The notes below the pieces were generated by a model. It did not search any database. It saw only the letters and a program-made list of their open reading frames with translations, and was not told the origin of the DNA. A stretch of 64,000 bases of DNA, from the NCBI GenBank assembly GCA_937966095.1, contig CALCKF010000042.1, forward strand, positions 1 to 64,000, in the 5' to 3' direction. A program made the translations under genes and the position numbers. Below are positions 52,697-59,623 of this stretch, piece by piece (position 1 is the first letter of the stretch; the number at the start of each line of letters is the position of its first letter). The stretch is from an uncultured Eubacterium sp. GTDB lineage: Bacteria; Bacillota; Clostridia; Peptostreptococcales; Anaerovoracaceae.

Positions 52697-52832
52697 ATTG
52701 ATCTTCAGGGCAGGGTGAAATTCCCGATCGGCGGTATAGTCCGCGAGTGTGAGAACACAGGACTTGGCATGTGTCCAAGTCAGGATTTGGTGAGATTCCA
52801 AAACCGACAGTATAGTCTGGATGGAAGAAGAT
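52697..52832 (+). promoter_or_regulatory. FMN riboswitch (RFN element) of the riboflavin operon
   Basis: All conserved parts are present: ATCTTCAGGGCAGGGTGAAA near 52701-52720, TTCCCGATCGGCGGTA, GTCCGCGAG, the peripheral stem ACTTGGCATGTGTCCAAGT, GGATTTGGTGAGATTCC, and AAACCGACAGTATAGTCTGG at 52801-52820. FMN binding would favour the downstream terminator and shut off ribD-ribE-ribBA-ribH. Confidence 0.95.
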
Positions 52833-52870
52833 TTTAAAACGCATCACTGCGTATATTTTGAGACCATCAG

Positions 52871-52908
52871 CTCTGAAACCTCTTTAAGTTGTTTCAGAGT
52901 TTTTATTT
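52871..52908 (+). terminator. First attenuator terminator of the rib leader
   Basis: CTCTGAAAC (52871-52879) and GTTTCAGAG (52891-52899) form a perfect 9-bp stem followed by TTTTTATTTT. It lies 39 bp after the aptamer and is the expected FMN-controlled terminator. Confidence 0.85.
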
Positions 52909-52968
52909 TGAAAGCTTTTTATCTTTTGGTGGCAGAATATCGCAAAGACTGATGTTGGTTTAATACAG

Positions 52969-52998
52969 GCTCTGAAGAATAATTTTTCAGAGCTTTTT
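52969..52998 (+). terminator. Second terminator-like hairpin before ribD
   Basis: GCTCTGAA (52969-52976) and TTCAGAGC (52986-52993) form an 8-bp stem followed by TTTTTAT. Its arms share CTCTGAA/TTCAGAG with the first terminator, so arms of the two hairpins could also pair with each other. Confidence 0.65.
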
Positions 52999-53024
52999 AT
53001 ATTTGACCGGAGGTAGTATATAAA

Positions 53025-54125
53025 ATGGCGGGAGAAAAGTATATGCGTCTGGCGCTGGAGCTTGCCGAAAAAGGGTGCGGACATGTGAGCCCAAATCCGA
53101 TGGTAGGTGCGGTCATAGTCAAAGACGGCAGGATAATAGGCAGTGGATATCATAGAAGGTACGGCGACCTTCATGCCGAAAGGGAGGCATTAAAGGCATG
53201 CAGCGAATCTCCGGATGGTGCAGATATGTATGTGACACTTGAACCGTGCTGTCATCACGGGCATCAGCCGCCCTGTACTGAAGCGATAATAGATGCCGGG
53301 ATAAAGCGTGTAGTGATTGGATCTTCCGATCCAAATCCTCTTGTGGCAGGCAAAGGTGTACGTATATTGAAAGATCATGGCATTTATGTAACGGAAGGAT
53401 TCATGAAGGATGAATGTGACGATATAAACAAGGTGTTTTTTCATTATATAACGACAGGAAGGCCTTATGTTGTAATGAAGTACGCAATGACTATGGATGG
53501 AAAGATAGCTGCATTTACGGGAAAATCAAAATGGATAACTGCGGAAACGGCCAGAAAGCGTGTGCATGAGGACAGGAACCGGTATTCAGCTATAATGACA
53601 GGGTTAGGAACGGTGATGAGGGATGATCCGCTGCTCAACTGCAGAATGGAAGGCGGAAAAGATCCTGTGAGAGTCATATGTGATACCGATCTGAGGATAC
53701 CAACGACATCACAGATAGTAAGAACCGCCGGAAGATACCGTACAGTTATAGCCACAGCATCAGATGACGGTTACAGGACTGCGGAACTTGAAAAGGCGGG
53801 ATGTGAGATATTGCATGTGGGCCGCAAGGACGGACATACGAATCTGTCAGAGCTGACAGAAAAGCTGGGACGTATGAAGATAGACAGCGTGCTCCTTGAA
53901 GGAGGAGGAACGCTGAACTGGTCGGCACTGCGTGCCGGGATAGTCAATAAGGTGCAGGCATACGTGGCTCCGAAAATTTTAGGAGGAAAAGATGCACCTT
54001 CTCCAGTGGGAGGAGAAGGCGCAGCATCACCGGATGCCGGTGTAATGCTTTCGAAGCCGAAGATCACAGTACTGGGTGATGATATCCTGCTGGAAAGTGA
54101 GGTGACAAGATGTTTACCGGAATAA
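53025..54125 (+). CDS. ribD: Riboflavin biosynthesis deaminase/reductase RibD
   Basis: Bifunctional enzyme of riboflavin synthesis, 366 residues. The N-terminal deaminase has the zinc motif DLHAEREALKAC and EPCCHHGHQPPCTEAI (His, Cys, Cys) after the start YMRLALELAEKGCGHVSPNPMVGAVIV. The C-terminal reductase begins RPYVVMKYAMTMDGKIAAFTGKSKWIT and includes LLEGGGTLNWSAL for NADPH binding. It is first in the operon under the FMN riboswitch and overlaps ribE by 16 bp. Confidence 0.96.
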   Translation: MAGEKYMRLALELAEKGCGHVSPNPMVGAVIVKDGRIIGSGYHRRYGDLHAEREALKACSESPDGADMYVTLEPCCHHGHQPPCTEAIIDAGIKRVVIGSSDPNPLVAGKGVRILKDHGIYVTEGFMKDECDDINKVFFHYITTGRPYVVMKYAMTMDGKIAAFTGKSKWITAETARKRVHEDRNRYSAIMTGLGTVMRDDPLLNCRMEGGKDPVRVICDTDLRIPTTSQIVRTAGRYRTVIATASDDGYRTAELEKAGCEILHVGRKDGHTNLSELTEKLGRMKIDSVLLEGGGTLNWSALRAGIVNKVQAYVAPKILGGKDAPSPVGGEGAASPDAGVMLSKPKITVLGDDILLESEVTRCLPE

Positions 54126-54748
54126 TAGAGGAGACCGGAAGGATAAAAAATATTAAAAAAGGCGCAGCATCAGCGGTACTTGAGATACAGGCCTCAAAGG
54201 TGCTGGAGGATGTGAGGCTTGGAGACAGCATAGCTGTGAATGGAGTGTGCCTGACGGTAACCGGATTTTCATCCTCGGAATTCAGTGCCGATGTTATGCA
54301 CGAAACATTGAACAGGTCTTCTCTGGGGACTCTCAAGACCGGAAGCGCCGTTAATCTGGAGAGAGCCATGAAGGCAGACGGCAGATTCGGCGGGCACATC
54401 GTATCAGGACATATAGATGGAACAGGAGTTATAACTGACATAAAAAGAGATGACAATGCGGTGTGGTACACGATAGATGCACCGGAAGAGATAATGCGCT
54501 ATGTGGTGGAAAAGGGATCGGTGGCCATAGACGGAATAAGTCTGACGGTAGCGGAGATATCACCTGCATATTTCAAGGTGTCGGTGATACCTCATACTGC
54601 TGGAAACACTACGCTTTCCATGAAACGTCAGGGGGAGCGTGTCAATATAGAAAACGATATAATCGGAAAATATGTGGAAAAACTCATGACACCGGACAGC
54701 AGATCCGGAGGTATAACCGAAGAATTTTTGATAAAGAACGGATTCTGA
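54110..54748 (+). CDS. ribE: Riboflavin synthase alpha chain
   Basis: Dismutates two lumazine molecules to riboflavin. 212 residues made of two similar lumazine-binding barrels. The first starts MFTGIIEETGRIKNIKKG, the second near GRFGGHIVSGHIDGTGVITDIKRD. DSIAVNGVCLTV and GSVAIDGISLTV are the matching ligand loops of the repeats. It overlaps the end of ribD, implying coupled translation. Confidence 0.95.
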   Translation: MFTGIIEETGRIKNIKKGAASAVLEIQASKVLEDVRLGDSIAVNGVCLTVTGFSSSEFSADVMHETLNRSSLGTLKTGSAVNLERAMKADGRFGGHIVSGHIDGTGVITDIKRDDNAVWYTIDAPEEIMRYVVEKGSVAIDGISLTVAEISPAYFKVSVIPHTAGNTTLSMKRQGERVNIENDIIGKYVEKLMTPDSRSGGITEEFLIKNGF

Positions 54749-54770
54749 TAATACAAGGAGGTAGGTTTAT

Positions 54771-55970
54771 ATGAACAGATTCAGTACTATAGAGGAAGCA
54801 CTCGAAGATCTTAGGAAAGGCAGGATAATCCTCTGCACCGATGATCCTGACAGAGAAAATGAGGGAGACATGATATGTGCGGCGGAATTTGCCACTACAG
54901 AAAATGTGAATCTCATGGCCAGCGTAGCTAAAGGGCTGATATGCATGCCGATGAGTGAGGAATTCTGCAGAAAGCTGCAGATACCGCAGATGGTCAGTGA
55001 GAATACCGACAATCATGAAACGGCATTCACCGTATCCATAGATCATGTAAGCACCACTACCGGGATTTCGGCAGAGGAACGCGGCATCACAGCAAGAGCC
55101 TGTGTAGATGATAATGCGAAGCCGCAGGATTTCAGACGTCCGGGACATATGTTTCCTCTCAAAGCCAAGAAAAACGGTGTTCTTGAGAGAAACGGACACA
55201 CAGAAGCTACTGTGGATCTTCTCCGTATGGCAGGCTTAAAGGAGTGTGGTCTGTGCTGTGAGATCATGAAGGATGACGGCACGATGATGAGAAAGACGGA
55301 GCTGTTTGAGCTGGCAGAGAAATATGACATGAAGTTCATATCCATAAAGATGCTTCAGGATCACCGCAAGAAATTCGAGAAGCTGGTGGAATGTGAAGCG
55401 GTGGTGAAGATGCCGACGAAGTACGGTAATTTTACAGCTCACGGATATGTGAACAAGCTGAACGGAGAACATCATGTGGCTCTTGTCAAGGGAGAGATAG
55501 GAGACGGCAAAAATCTTCTCTGCCGTGTCCATTCGGAATGCCTGACAGGGGATGCATTCGGTTCGCTGAGATGTGACTGCGGAGATCAGCTGGCATCTGC
55601 CATGAGACAGGTAGAAAAGGAAGGAAGAGGTATCGTCCTCTATATGAGGCAGGAAGGAAGAGGTATAGGTCTTATCAATAAGCTGAAGGCATATGAGCTT
55701 CAGGATAAGGGAATGGATACACTCGATGCCAATCTGGCTCTTGGATTCCCGGCTGATTTACGGGAATACTTCATAGGGGCACAGATATTAAAGGATCTTG
55801 GTGCGAAGGAGCTGAGACTTCTGACCAATAATCCGGATAAGGTATATCAGCTGTCGGACTACGGTATGGAGATCGTGGAACGTGTGCCTATACAGATGGA
55901 GGCAACCGAGTGCGATATACGTTATCTGAAGACGAAGCAGGAAAGAATGGGACATATCCTTAATTATTAA
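54771..55970 (+). CDS. ribBA: Bifunctional DHBP synthase / GTP cyclohydrolase II
   Basis: Supplies both riboflavin precursors. 399 residues. The N-terminal RibB domain has [26 protein letters not shown], with acidic metal ligands, and [14 protein letters not shown]. The C-terminal RibA domain (from about 205) has the zinc site [18 protein letters not shown] and [18 protein letters not shown]. Strong AGGAGG site. It follows ribE by 22 bp. Confidence 0.96.
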   Translation: MNRFSTIEEALEDLRKGRIILCTDDPDRENEGDMICAAEFATTENVNLMASVAKGLICMPMSEEFCRKLQIPQMVSENTDNHETAFTVSIDHVSTTTGISAEERGITARACVDDNAKPQDFRRPGHMFPLKAKKNGVLERNGHTEATVDLLRMAGLKECGLCCEIMKDDGTMMRKTELFELAEKYDMKFISIKMLQDHRKKFEKLVECEAVVKMPTKYGNFTAHGYVNKLNGEHHVALVKGEIGDGKNLLCRVHSECLTGDAFGSLRCDCGDQLASAMRQVEKEGRGIVLYMRQEGRGIGLINKLKAYELQDKGMDTLDANLALGFPADLREYFIGAQILKDLGAKELRLLTNNPDKVYQLSDYGMEIVERVPIQMEATECDIRYLKTKQERMGHILNY

Positions 55971-55998
55971 ATGATCAAAAGATACGGGAGGTATAGCA

Positions 55999-56463
55999 AT
56001 GAAAGTATATGAGGGAAAACTGGTATCAAAGAAGATAAGAGTAGGGATCGTTGCAGCGCGTTTCAACGAGTTCATCACATCAAAGCTGCTGTCGGGAGCT
56101 CTCGACACGCTGAAGCGTCATGACGTGGCCGACGACGATATCGACATAGCATGGGTTCCGGGCGCATTTGAGATCCCGCTGGCGGCGTCAAAGATGGCAG
56201 GAAGCGGAAGATACGATGCTGTTATATGCCTTGGAGCGGTGATACGTGGAAGCACTACACATTATGATTATGTATGCAATGAGGTGTCAAAAGGGATAGC
56301 TCAGGTATCCCTTGCCAGCGGTATCCCTGTGATGTTCGGTGTCCTTACTACAGAAAATATTGAGCAGGCAATCGAGCGTGCAGGCACCAAGGCCGGAAAC
56401 AAGGGTTCAGACTGTGCAGAAGGTGCTATAGAAATGGTGAACCTGTTCAGAGAGATGGAATAG
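55999..56463 (+). CDS. ribH: 6,7-dimethyl-8-ribityllumazine synthase
   Basis: Makes the lumazine precursor of riboflavin; forms large oligomers. 154 residues. [66 protein letters not shown] and the phosphate-binding [21 protein letters not shown] with following Lys are all conserved. It is the last gene of the rib operon and is followed by a strong terminator. Confidence 0.96.
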   Translation: MKVYEGKLVSKKIRVGIVAARFNEFITSKLLSGALDTLKRHDVADDDIDIAWVPGAFEIPLAASKMAGSGRYDAVICLGAVIRGSTTHYDYVCNEVSKGIAQVSLASGIPVMFGVLTTENIEQAIERAGTKAGNKGSDCAEGAIEMVNLFREME

Positions 56464-56489
56464 GCATACTGTATATGCAAGGTAAAAGA

Positions 56490-56526
56490 GACTGTATCGG
56501 TGTAAAAGCCGATACGGTCTTTTTAT
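56490..56526 (+). terminator. Intrinsic terminator of the riboflavin operon
   Basis: GACTGTATCGG (56490-56500) pairs with CCGATACGGTC (56509-56519), one G-U included, followed by TTTTTATT. Confidence 0.88.
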
Positions 56527-56611
56527 TATGTAGCTTTAAGTCCGTTGAGCACGCGAAGTGTGCGAAACAATAAACCACCCGCTATGCGGGTGCGCGTCGG
56601 AGGTCATACCA

Positions 56612-56678
56612 AAAAATTCTCCCGTCCAGTACAATGAGGTTGTTCAAGCTTCATTGTAATTATGAAAGGAGAATTTTT
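56612..56678 (+). promoter_or_regulatory. Stem-loop hiding the IS200 tnpA ribosome site
   Basis: AAAAATTCTCC (56612-56622) and GGAGAATTTTT (56668-56678) are perfect 11-base complements, with an inner ACAATGA/TCATTGT stem (56631-56657). The outer 3' arm contains the tnpA Shine-Dalgarno GGAG and ends at the base before the ATG. It should repress translation, as is known for IS200. Confidence 0.8.
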
Positions 56679-57134
56679 ATGGCAAATAAAATAAATAGTT
56701 TGGCGCACACAAAATGGATGTGTAAATACCATGTTGTGTTCACTCCAAAGTATAGACGAAAAGTAATCTATAATCAATACAGAGAAAGCATTCGAGAGAT
56801 TCTGAAATTGTTGTGTGGATACAAGGGAGTGGAAATCATTGAAGGGTATATGATGTTTGATCATGTGCATTTGCTAATTAGTATTCCTCCGAAAACAAGT
56901 ATGTCAAGCTTCATGGGATACCTCAAAGGAAAAAGTGCACTCATGATCTTTGATAAGCATGCAAAGCTGAAATATAAATTTGGGAACAGACACTTTTGGG
57001 CAGAAGGGTATTATGTAAGTACCATTGGGCTCAACGAAGCAACAATAAAGAAATATATTCAGGAACAAGATAAGCATGATATCGCATTGGATAAATTGAG
57101 CGTGAAAGAATACGAAGATCCATTTAAGAAGTAA
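56679..57134 (+). CDS. tnpA: IS200 family Y1 (HUH) transposase
   Basis: A 151-residue single-strand transposase. The HUH metal motif is FDHVHLLISIPP (His-Val-His). The catalytic Tyr is most likely in EGYYVSTIG, followed by the helix NEATIKKYIQEQDKHD. The N-terminus HTKWMCKYHVVFTPKYRRKVI is the standard IS200 opening. The start at 56679 has GAAAGGAG, buried in a stem-loop. The protein appears complete, so the element could still be active. Confidence 0.93.
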   Translation: MANKINSLAHTKWMCKYHVVFTPKYRRKVIYNQYRESIREILKLLCGYKGVEIIEGYMMFDHVHLLISIPPKTSMSSFMGYLKGKSALMIFDKHAKLKYKFGNRHFWAEGYYVSTIGLNEATIKKYIQEQDKHDIALDKLSVKEYEDPFKK

Positions 57135-57175
57135 ATAAGATCCCCTTCAAGGGGAATGCAAAGGAGGCAAATACA

Positions 57176-57238
57176 ATGAGGCTTGAACAAAGTAAAAGCC
57201 CGCGCCTTGAGACGCGGGTAGGTGACCGGGGCTTATAG
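57176..57238 (+). pseudogene. Possible remnant of a tnpB-like ORF (20 codons)
   Basis: AAAGGAGG followed by ATG at 57176 starts a 20-codon ORF ending TAG at 57238. A good ribosome site on such a short ORF, directly before the IS right end, suggests a second gene (normally tnpB in this family) was lost by internal deletion. No TnpB motif remains, so this is inferred from position only. Confidence 0.35.
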
Positions 57239-57270
57239 CCACGAGCAAACCACCCTTTTGAAGGGTGGTG
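57195..57270 (+). ncRNA. Structured right-end RNA of the IS element (omega-RNA-like)
   Basis: AAGCCC (57195-57200) with GGGCTT (57229-57234), an inner CCGCG/CGCGG stem, and the terminal ACCACCCTT/AAGGGTGGT hairpin make a compact, GC-rich fold in otherwise AT-rich DNA. TnpB-linked elements place their guide RNA scaffold at this spot. Expression is unknown. Confidence 0.35.
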
Positions 57271-57319
57271 ATGATTTTTGACATTCAAAATCAATGTTTA
57301 AAAAGAAAAGACAAATGAT

Positions 57320-57345
57320 CCATATAATTGCTCACTTTTATATGG
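57320..57345. repeat. Inverted repeat between the IS and the TATCG array
   Basis: CCATATAA (57320-57327) and TTATATGG (57338-57345) are perfect 8-base complements with a 10-base loop. No U-run. It is unlike the TATCG units and of unknown function. Confidence 0.4.
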
Positions 57346-57391
57346 AAAATCGCAAGATAAGAAGGTGAAAAAGTCTAAATTACAGCTGAAA

Positions 57392-57621
57392 TATCGCATA
57401 AGTATTTAAAAATAGATTCTGCGATATTTTTTTTTGTTGTATAGAAAATTATATCGCATAAACCTTTGAAAACCGGTTTTACGATATTATTTACTATCAA
57501 TCGCAGGATAACGGGACAAAAAATATCGTATGTAGCTGTAATATGGGCATCTGCGATATAAATTCAGGAAAATGTGCCCGGTTACTATCGTGAAGCTGCT
57601 TACAAAGCTTGGTTTACGATA
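57392..57621. repeat. Second four-unit array of the 35-bp palindrome-ended element
   Basis: Units at 57392-57426, 57452-57486, 57524-57558 (35 bp each) and 57586-57621 (36 bp). All start TATCGYR and end TRCGATA. Starts are 60, 72 and 62 bp apart, close to the 61/72/72 of the array at 37375. Interiors are unrelated to each other. Unit 1 has 10-bp arms (AAATATCGCA/TGCGATATTT) and a T-run, so it could terminate transcription. The array ends 31 bp before the PhoP boxes. Confidence 0.8.
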
Positions 57622-57652
57622 TAATCACAGAAAAAGGCAGACATAGGCCCAT

Positions 57653-57718
57653 TTAACAAACTCTTAACATAACCTTAACATTACAACGCTTTTCTTAATA
57701 TGGATTTAACAATATAAT
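57653..57718 (+). promoter_or_regulatory. PhoP boxes and promoter of the first Na/Pi cotransporter
   Basis: TTAACA occurs at 57653, 57664 and 57675, exactly 11 bp apart (6-bp box, 5-bp gap), the known Gram-positive PhoP pattern. TATAAT lies at 57713-57718, and the -35 position is poor, as expected for an activated promoter. Induction by phosphate starvation is likely. Confidence 0.85.
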
Positions 57719-57773
57719 TAACAGAGAATTATCGCGGAACAGACAGTTTTTTGATTGGGACAATGGTGAAGAA

Positions 57774-59465
57774 ATGAATGTGGAAAGCTTCAAGATCGTG
57801 TTGCAGCTTCTGGGTGGACTGGCTATGTTCATATATGGTATGAATTTTATGAGTGAAGGTCTTCAGAAAGCTGCAGGAGAAAAGATGAAGAGCATACTTG
57901 CTCTGCTTACAAGAAATGTTTTTATAGGTGTGCTTGCCGGGGCTGCTGCTACAGCCGTGCTGCAGAGCAGTGGTGCGGTGACGGTTATGGTCATAGGTTT
58001 TGTATCGGCGAATCTGATGACATTGAAGCAGGCGATAAGCATAATAATGGGAGCGAATATAGGGACATGTATTACGGCTCAGCTGGTGGCGTTCCAGATA
58101 GGCGACTATGCATGGATATTCGTAATAATAGGCTTCATAATGTTCTTTTTCAAGTTCAAGAAAGAAAAGATCACTGATTTCGGACAGGCTATATTTGCTT
58201 TCGGCATACTTTTCTGCGGCCTCAATATAATGGCGGCGGCTATGGAGCCGCTGGCTCAAAGTGAAGTGTTTTCCGATCTGATGCTTAAAGTGGCCGATAT
58301 TCCTGTTCTGGGGGTCATTGTAGGTGCCGTAATGACCACAATAGTTCAGAGCAGCTCGGCTTCCATCGCTGTTTTGCAGAATCTTGCCAGCACGGCCGGA
58401 CCTGACGGTGTAAGCAGTATCATAGGCCTTGCAGGAGCGATCCCTATACTTTTCGGGACTAACATAGGATCTACTACGACAGCTCTTTTGGCTTCGATAG
58501 GAGGAACGATAAACGCTAAGCGTACGGCGATTTCCCATACCATATTCAATCTTGCCGGAACGCTGATATTCATATGGTTCACACCGTATATCGCGGATTT
58601 CGTAACGATGATTTCGCCGGGCGGCGATGAACTTGATGTAATCGCAAGGCAGATAGCAAATGCACATCTATGCTTTAATGTAGCTACGACTATTGTATTC
58701 CTGCCTCTCATAGGTGCTCTGGCAAAATTCGTAACGAAGCTGATACCTGGGACCGACGTGGATAAAGGTCCTATGGAGGCTGTATATCTGGACTATAATG
58801 TTCTGGAGCAGCCTTTTGTGGCAATACACATGGCTACCAAGGAAATCGAACGTATGGCGGAGATAACAGCAGACATGATAGTTGAAACCAAGAAGGCTTT
58901 TTTGGGAAATGATATGGAAGCCGCTAAAAAAGTGATCGAAACAGATAAAGTAGTCAATAATCTGCGGGATATGATCGTGAAATATCTTTCTTCGATATTT
59001 TCAGTAGAAACAGTAACAGAGCACCAGGCGGCAACGATATCGGGGCTTATGCATGTCGTATCGGATGTGGAGCATATAGGAGATGACTGTAAGGATATAG
59101 CGGCATTCGCGATGGACAAGATAACATACGGATATAACTTTTCAGATTCGGCATGTGCGGAGATATATCAGTGCTTTGCTCACGGAAGCAGGATGGTGGA
59201 GGATTCGATAGAGGCACTGAATACCGGAAATACACCATTGGCAAGATCTGTAAAGGAACAGCAGAAGCAAATGGAAGAAATGGAAGAACAGCTGCGCCGC
59301 AAACATATGGAGCGTCTCAATACGAAGCAGTGTTCTCCTGAATTCTCAGTGATATATACAGATGTGATAAACGGTATAAGAAAAATCGGGGACAGCTGTG
59401 ACAACATAGCCAACGCCGTACTGAAGGATATAAATTTCAAGGCAATAGATGCCGATAGCAGATAG
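57774..59465 (+). CDS. Na/Pi cotransporter with C-terminal PhoU-like domain (copy 1)
   Basis: Imports phosphate with sodium. 563 residues. About nine membrane helices hold the two inverted-repeat motifs of the NptA/SLC34 family: LQSSGAVTVMVIGF (first; a Gly replaces the usual third Ser) and VQSSSASIAVLQNLA (second). GANIGTCITAQLVAF is also typical. Residues about 345-555 form a cytosolic PhoU-like helical domain (LMHVVSDVEHIGDDCKDIA, KIGDSCDNIANAV). GGTGAAG precedes the start. It has its own PhoP-type promoter and is a close paralogue of the next gene. Confidence 0.93.
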   Translation: MNVESFKIVLQLLGGLAMFIYGMNFMSEGLQKAAGEKMKSILALLTRNVFIGVLAGAAATAVLQSSGAVTVMVIGFVSANLMTLKQAISIIMGANIGTCITAQLVAFQIGDYAWIFVIIGFIMFFFKFKKEKITDFGQAIFAFGILFCGLNIMAAAMEPLAQSEVFSDLMLKVADIPVLGVIVGAVMTTIVQSSSASIAVLQNLASTAGPDGVSSIIGLAGAIPILFGTNIGSTTTALLASIGGTINAKRTAISHTIFNLAGTLIFIWFTPYIADFVTMISPGGDELDVIARQIANAHLCFNVATTIVFLPLIGALAKFVTKLIPGTDVDKGPMEAVYLDYNVLEQPFVAIHMATKEIERMAEITADMIVETKKAFLGNDMEAAKKVIETDKVVNNLRDMIVKYLSSIFSVETVTEHQAATISGLMHVVSDVEHIGDDCKDIAAFAMDKITYGYNFSDSACAEIYQCFAHGSRMVEDSIEALNTGNTPLARSVKEQQKQMEEMEEQLRRKHMERLNTKQCSPEFSVIYTDVINGIRKIGDSCDNIANAVLKDINFKAIDADSR

Positions 59466-59501
59466 CATATTATAAAGGATATGAAAAACAGGAAAGCTCA
59501 T

Positions 59502-59567
59502 TTTACATAAATTTAACTTTTAATTAACTTTTGGATGCTTTTTGTTAACTGTACATATATATATTAT
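59502..59567 (+). promoter_or_regulatory. PhoP boxes and promoter of the second Na/Pi cotransporter
   Basis: TTTACA (59502), TTAACT (59513) and TTAACT (59524) lie 11 bp apart. TATTAT is at 59562-59567. The distance from first box to -10 is 60 bp, identical to the first copy. Confidence 0.8.
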
Positions 59568-59623
59568 TAAGCTGTAATTAAAATATATGTTGAAACGGAT
59601 TTTCAAGAAGGAGAAGCAATCAA

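Larger units (their letters stand above)
56540..57288 (+). mobile_element. IS200-type insertion element with subterminal hairpins
   Basis: About 749 bp, the expected IS200 size. The proposed left edge follows TTTAA (56535-56539); the right edge ends at TTCAA (57284-57288), tetranucleotide-type sites rather than inverted repeats. Left-end hairpins are GCACGC/GTGTGC (56549-56563) and CACCCGC/GCGGGTG (56576-56592). The right-end hairpin is ACCACCCTT/AAGGGTGGT (57249-57269). It encodes one Y1 transposase and no complete TnpB. Exact ends are inferred. Confidence 0.7.

Noticed and set aside
56540..57621. REP/RAYT system (Y1 transposase mobilising the TATCG hairpins)
   Set aside because: The transposase has ordinary IS200 features and its own end hairpins, which differ from the TATCG units. 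The other array has no transposase nearby.
57729..58667. Long antisense ORF (312 codons, minus strand) inside the first Na/Pi gene
   Set aside because: It mirrors the codon pattern of a clear transporter gene, is rich in Tyr, Arg, His and Cys with no domain, and has no ribosome site. The paralogue gives a similar shadow at 59657-60517.
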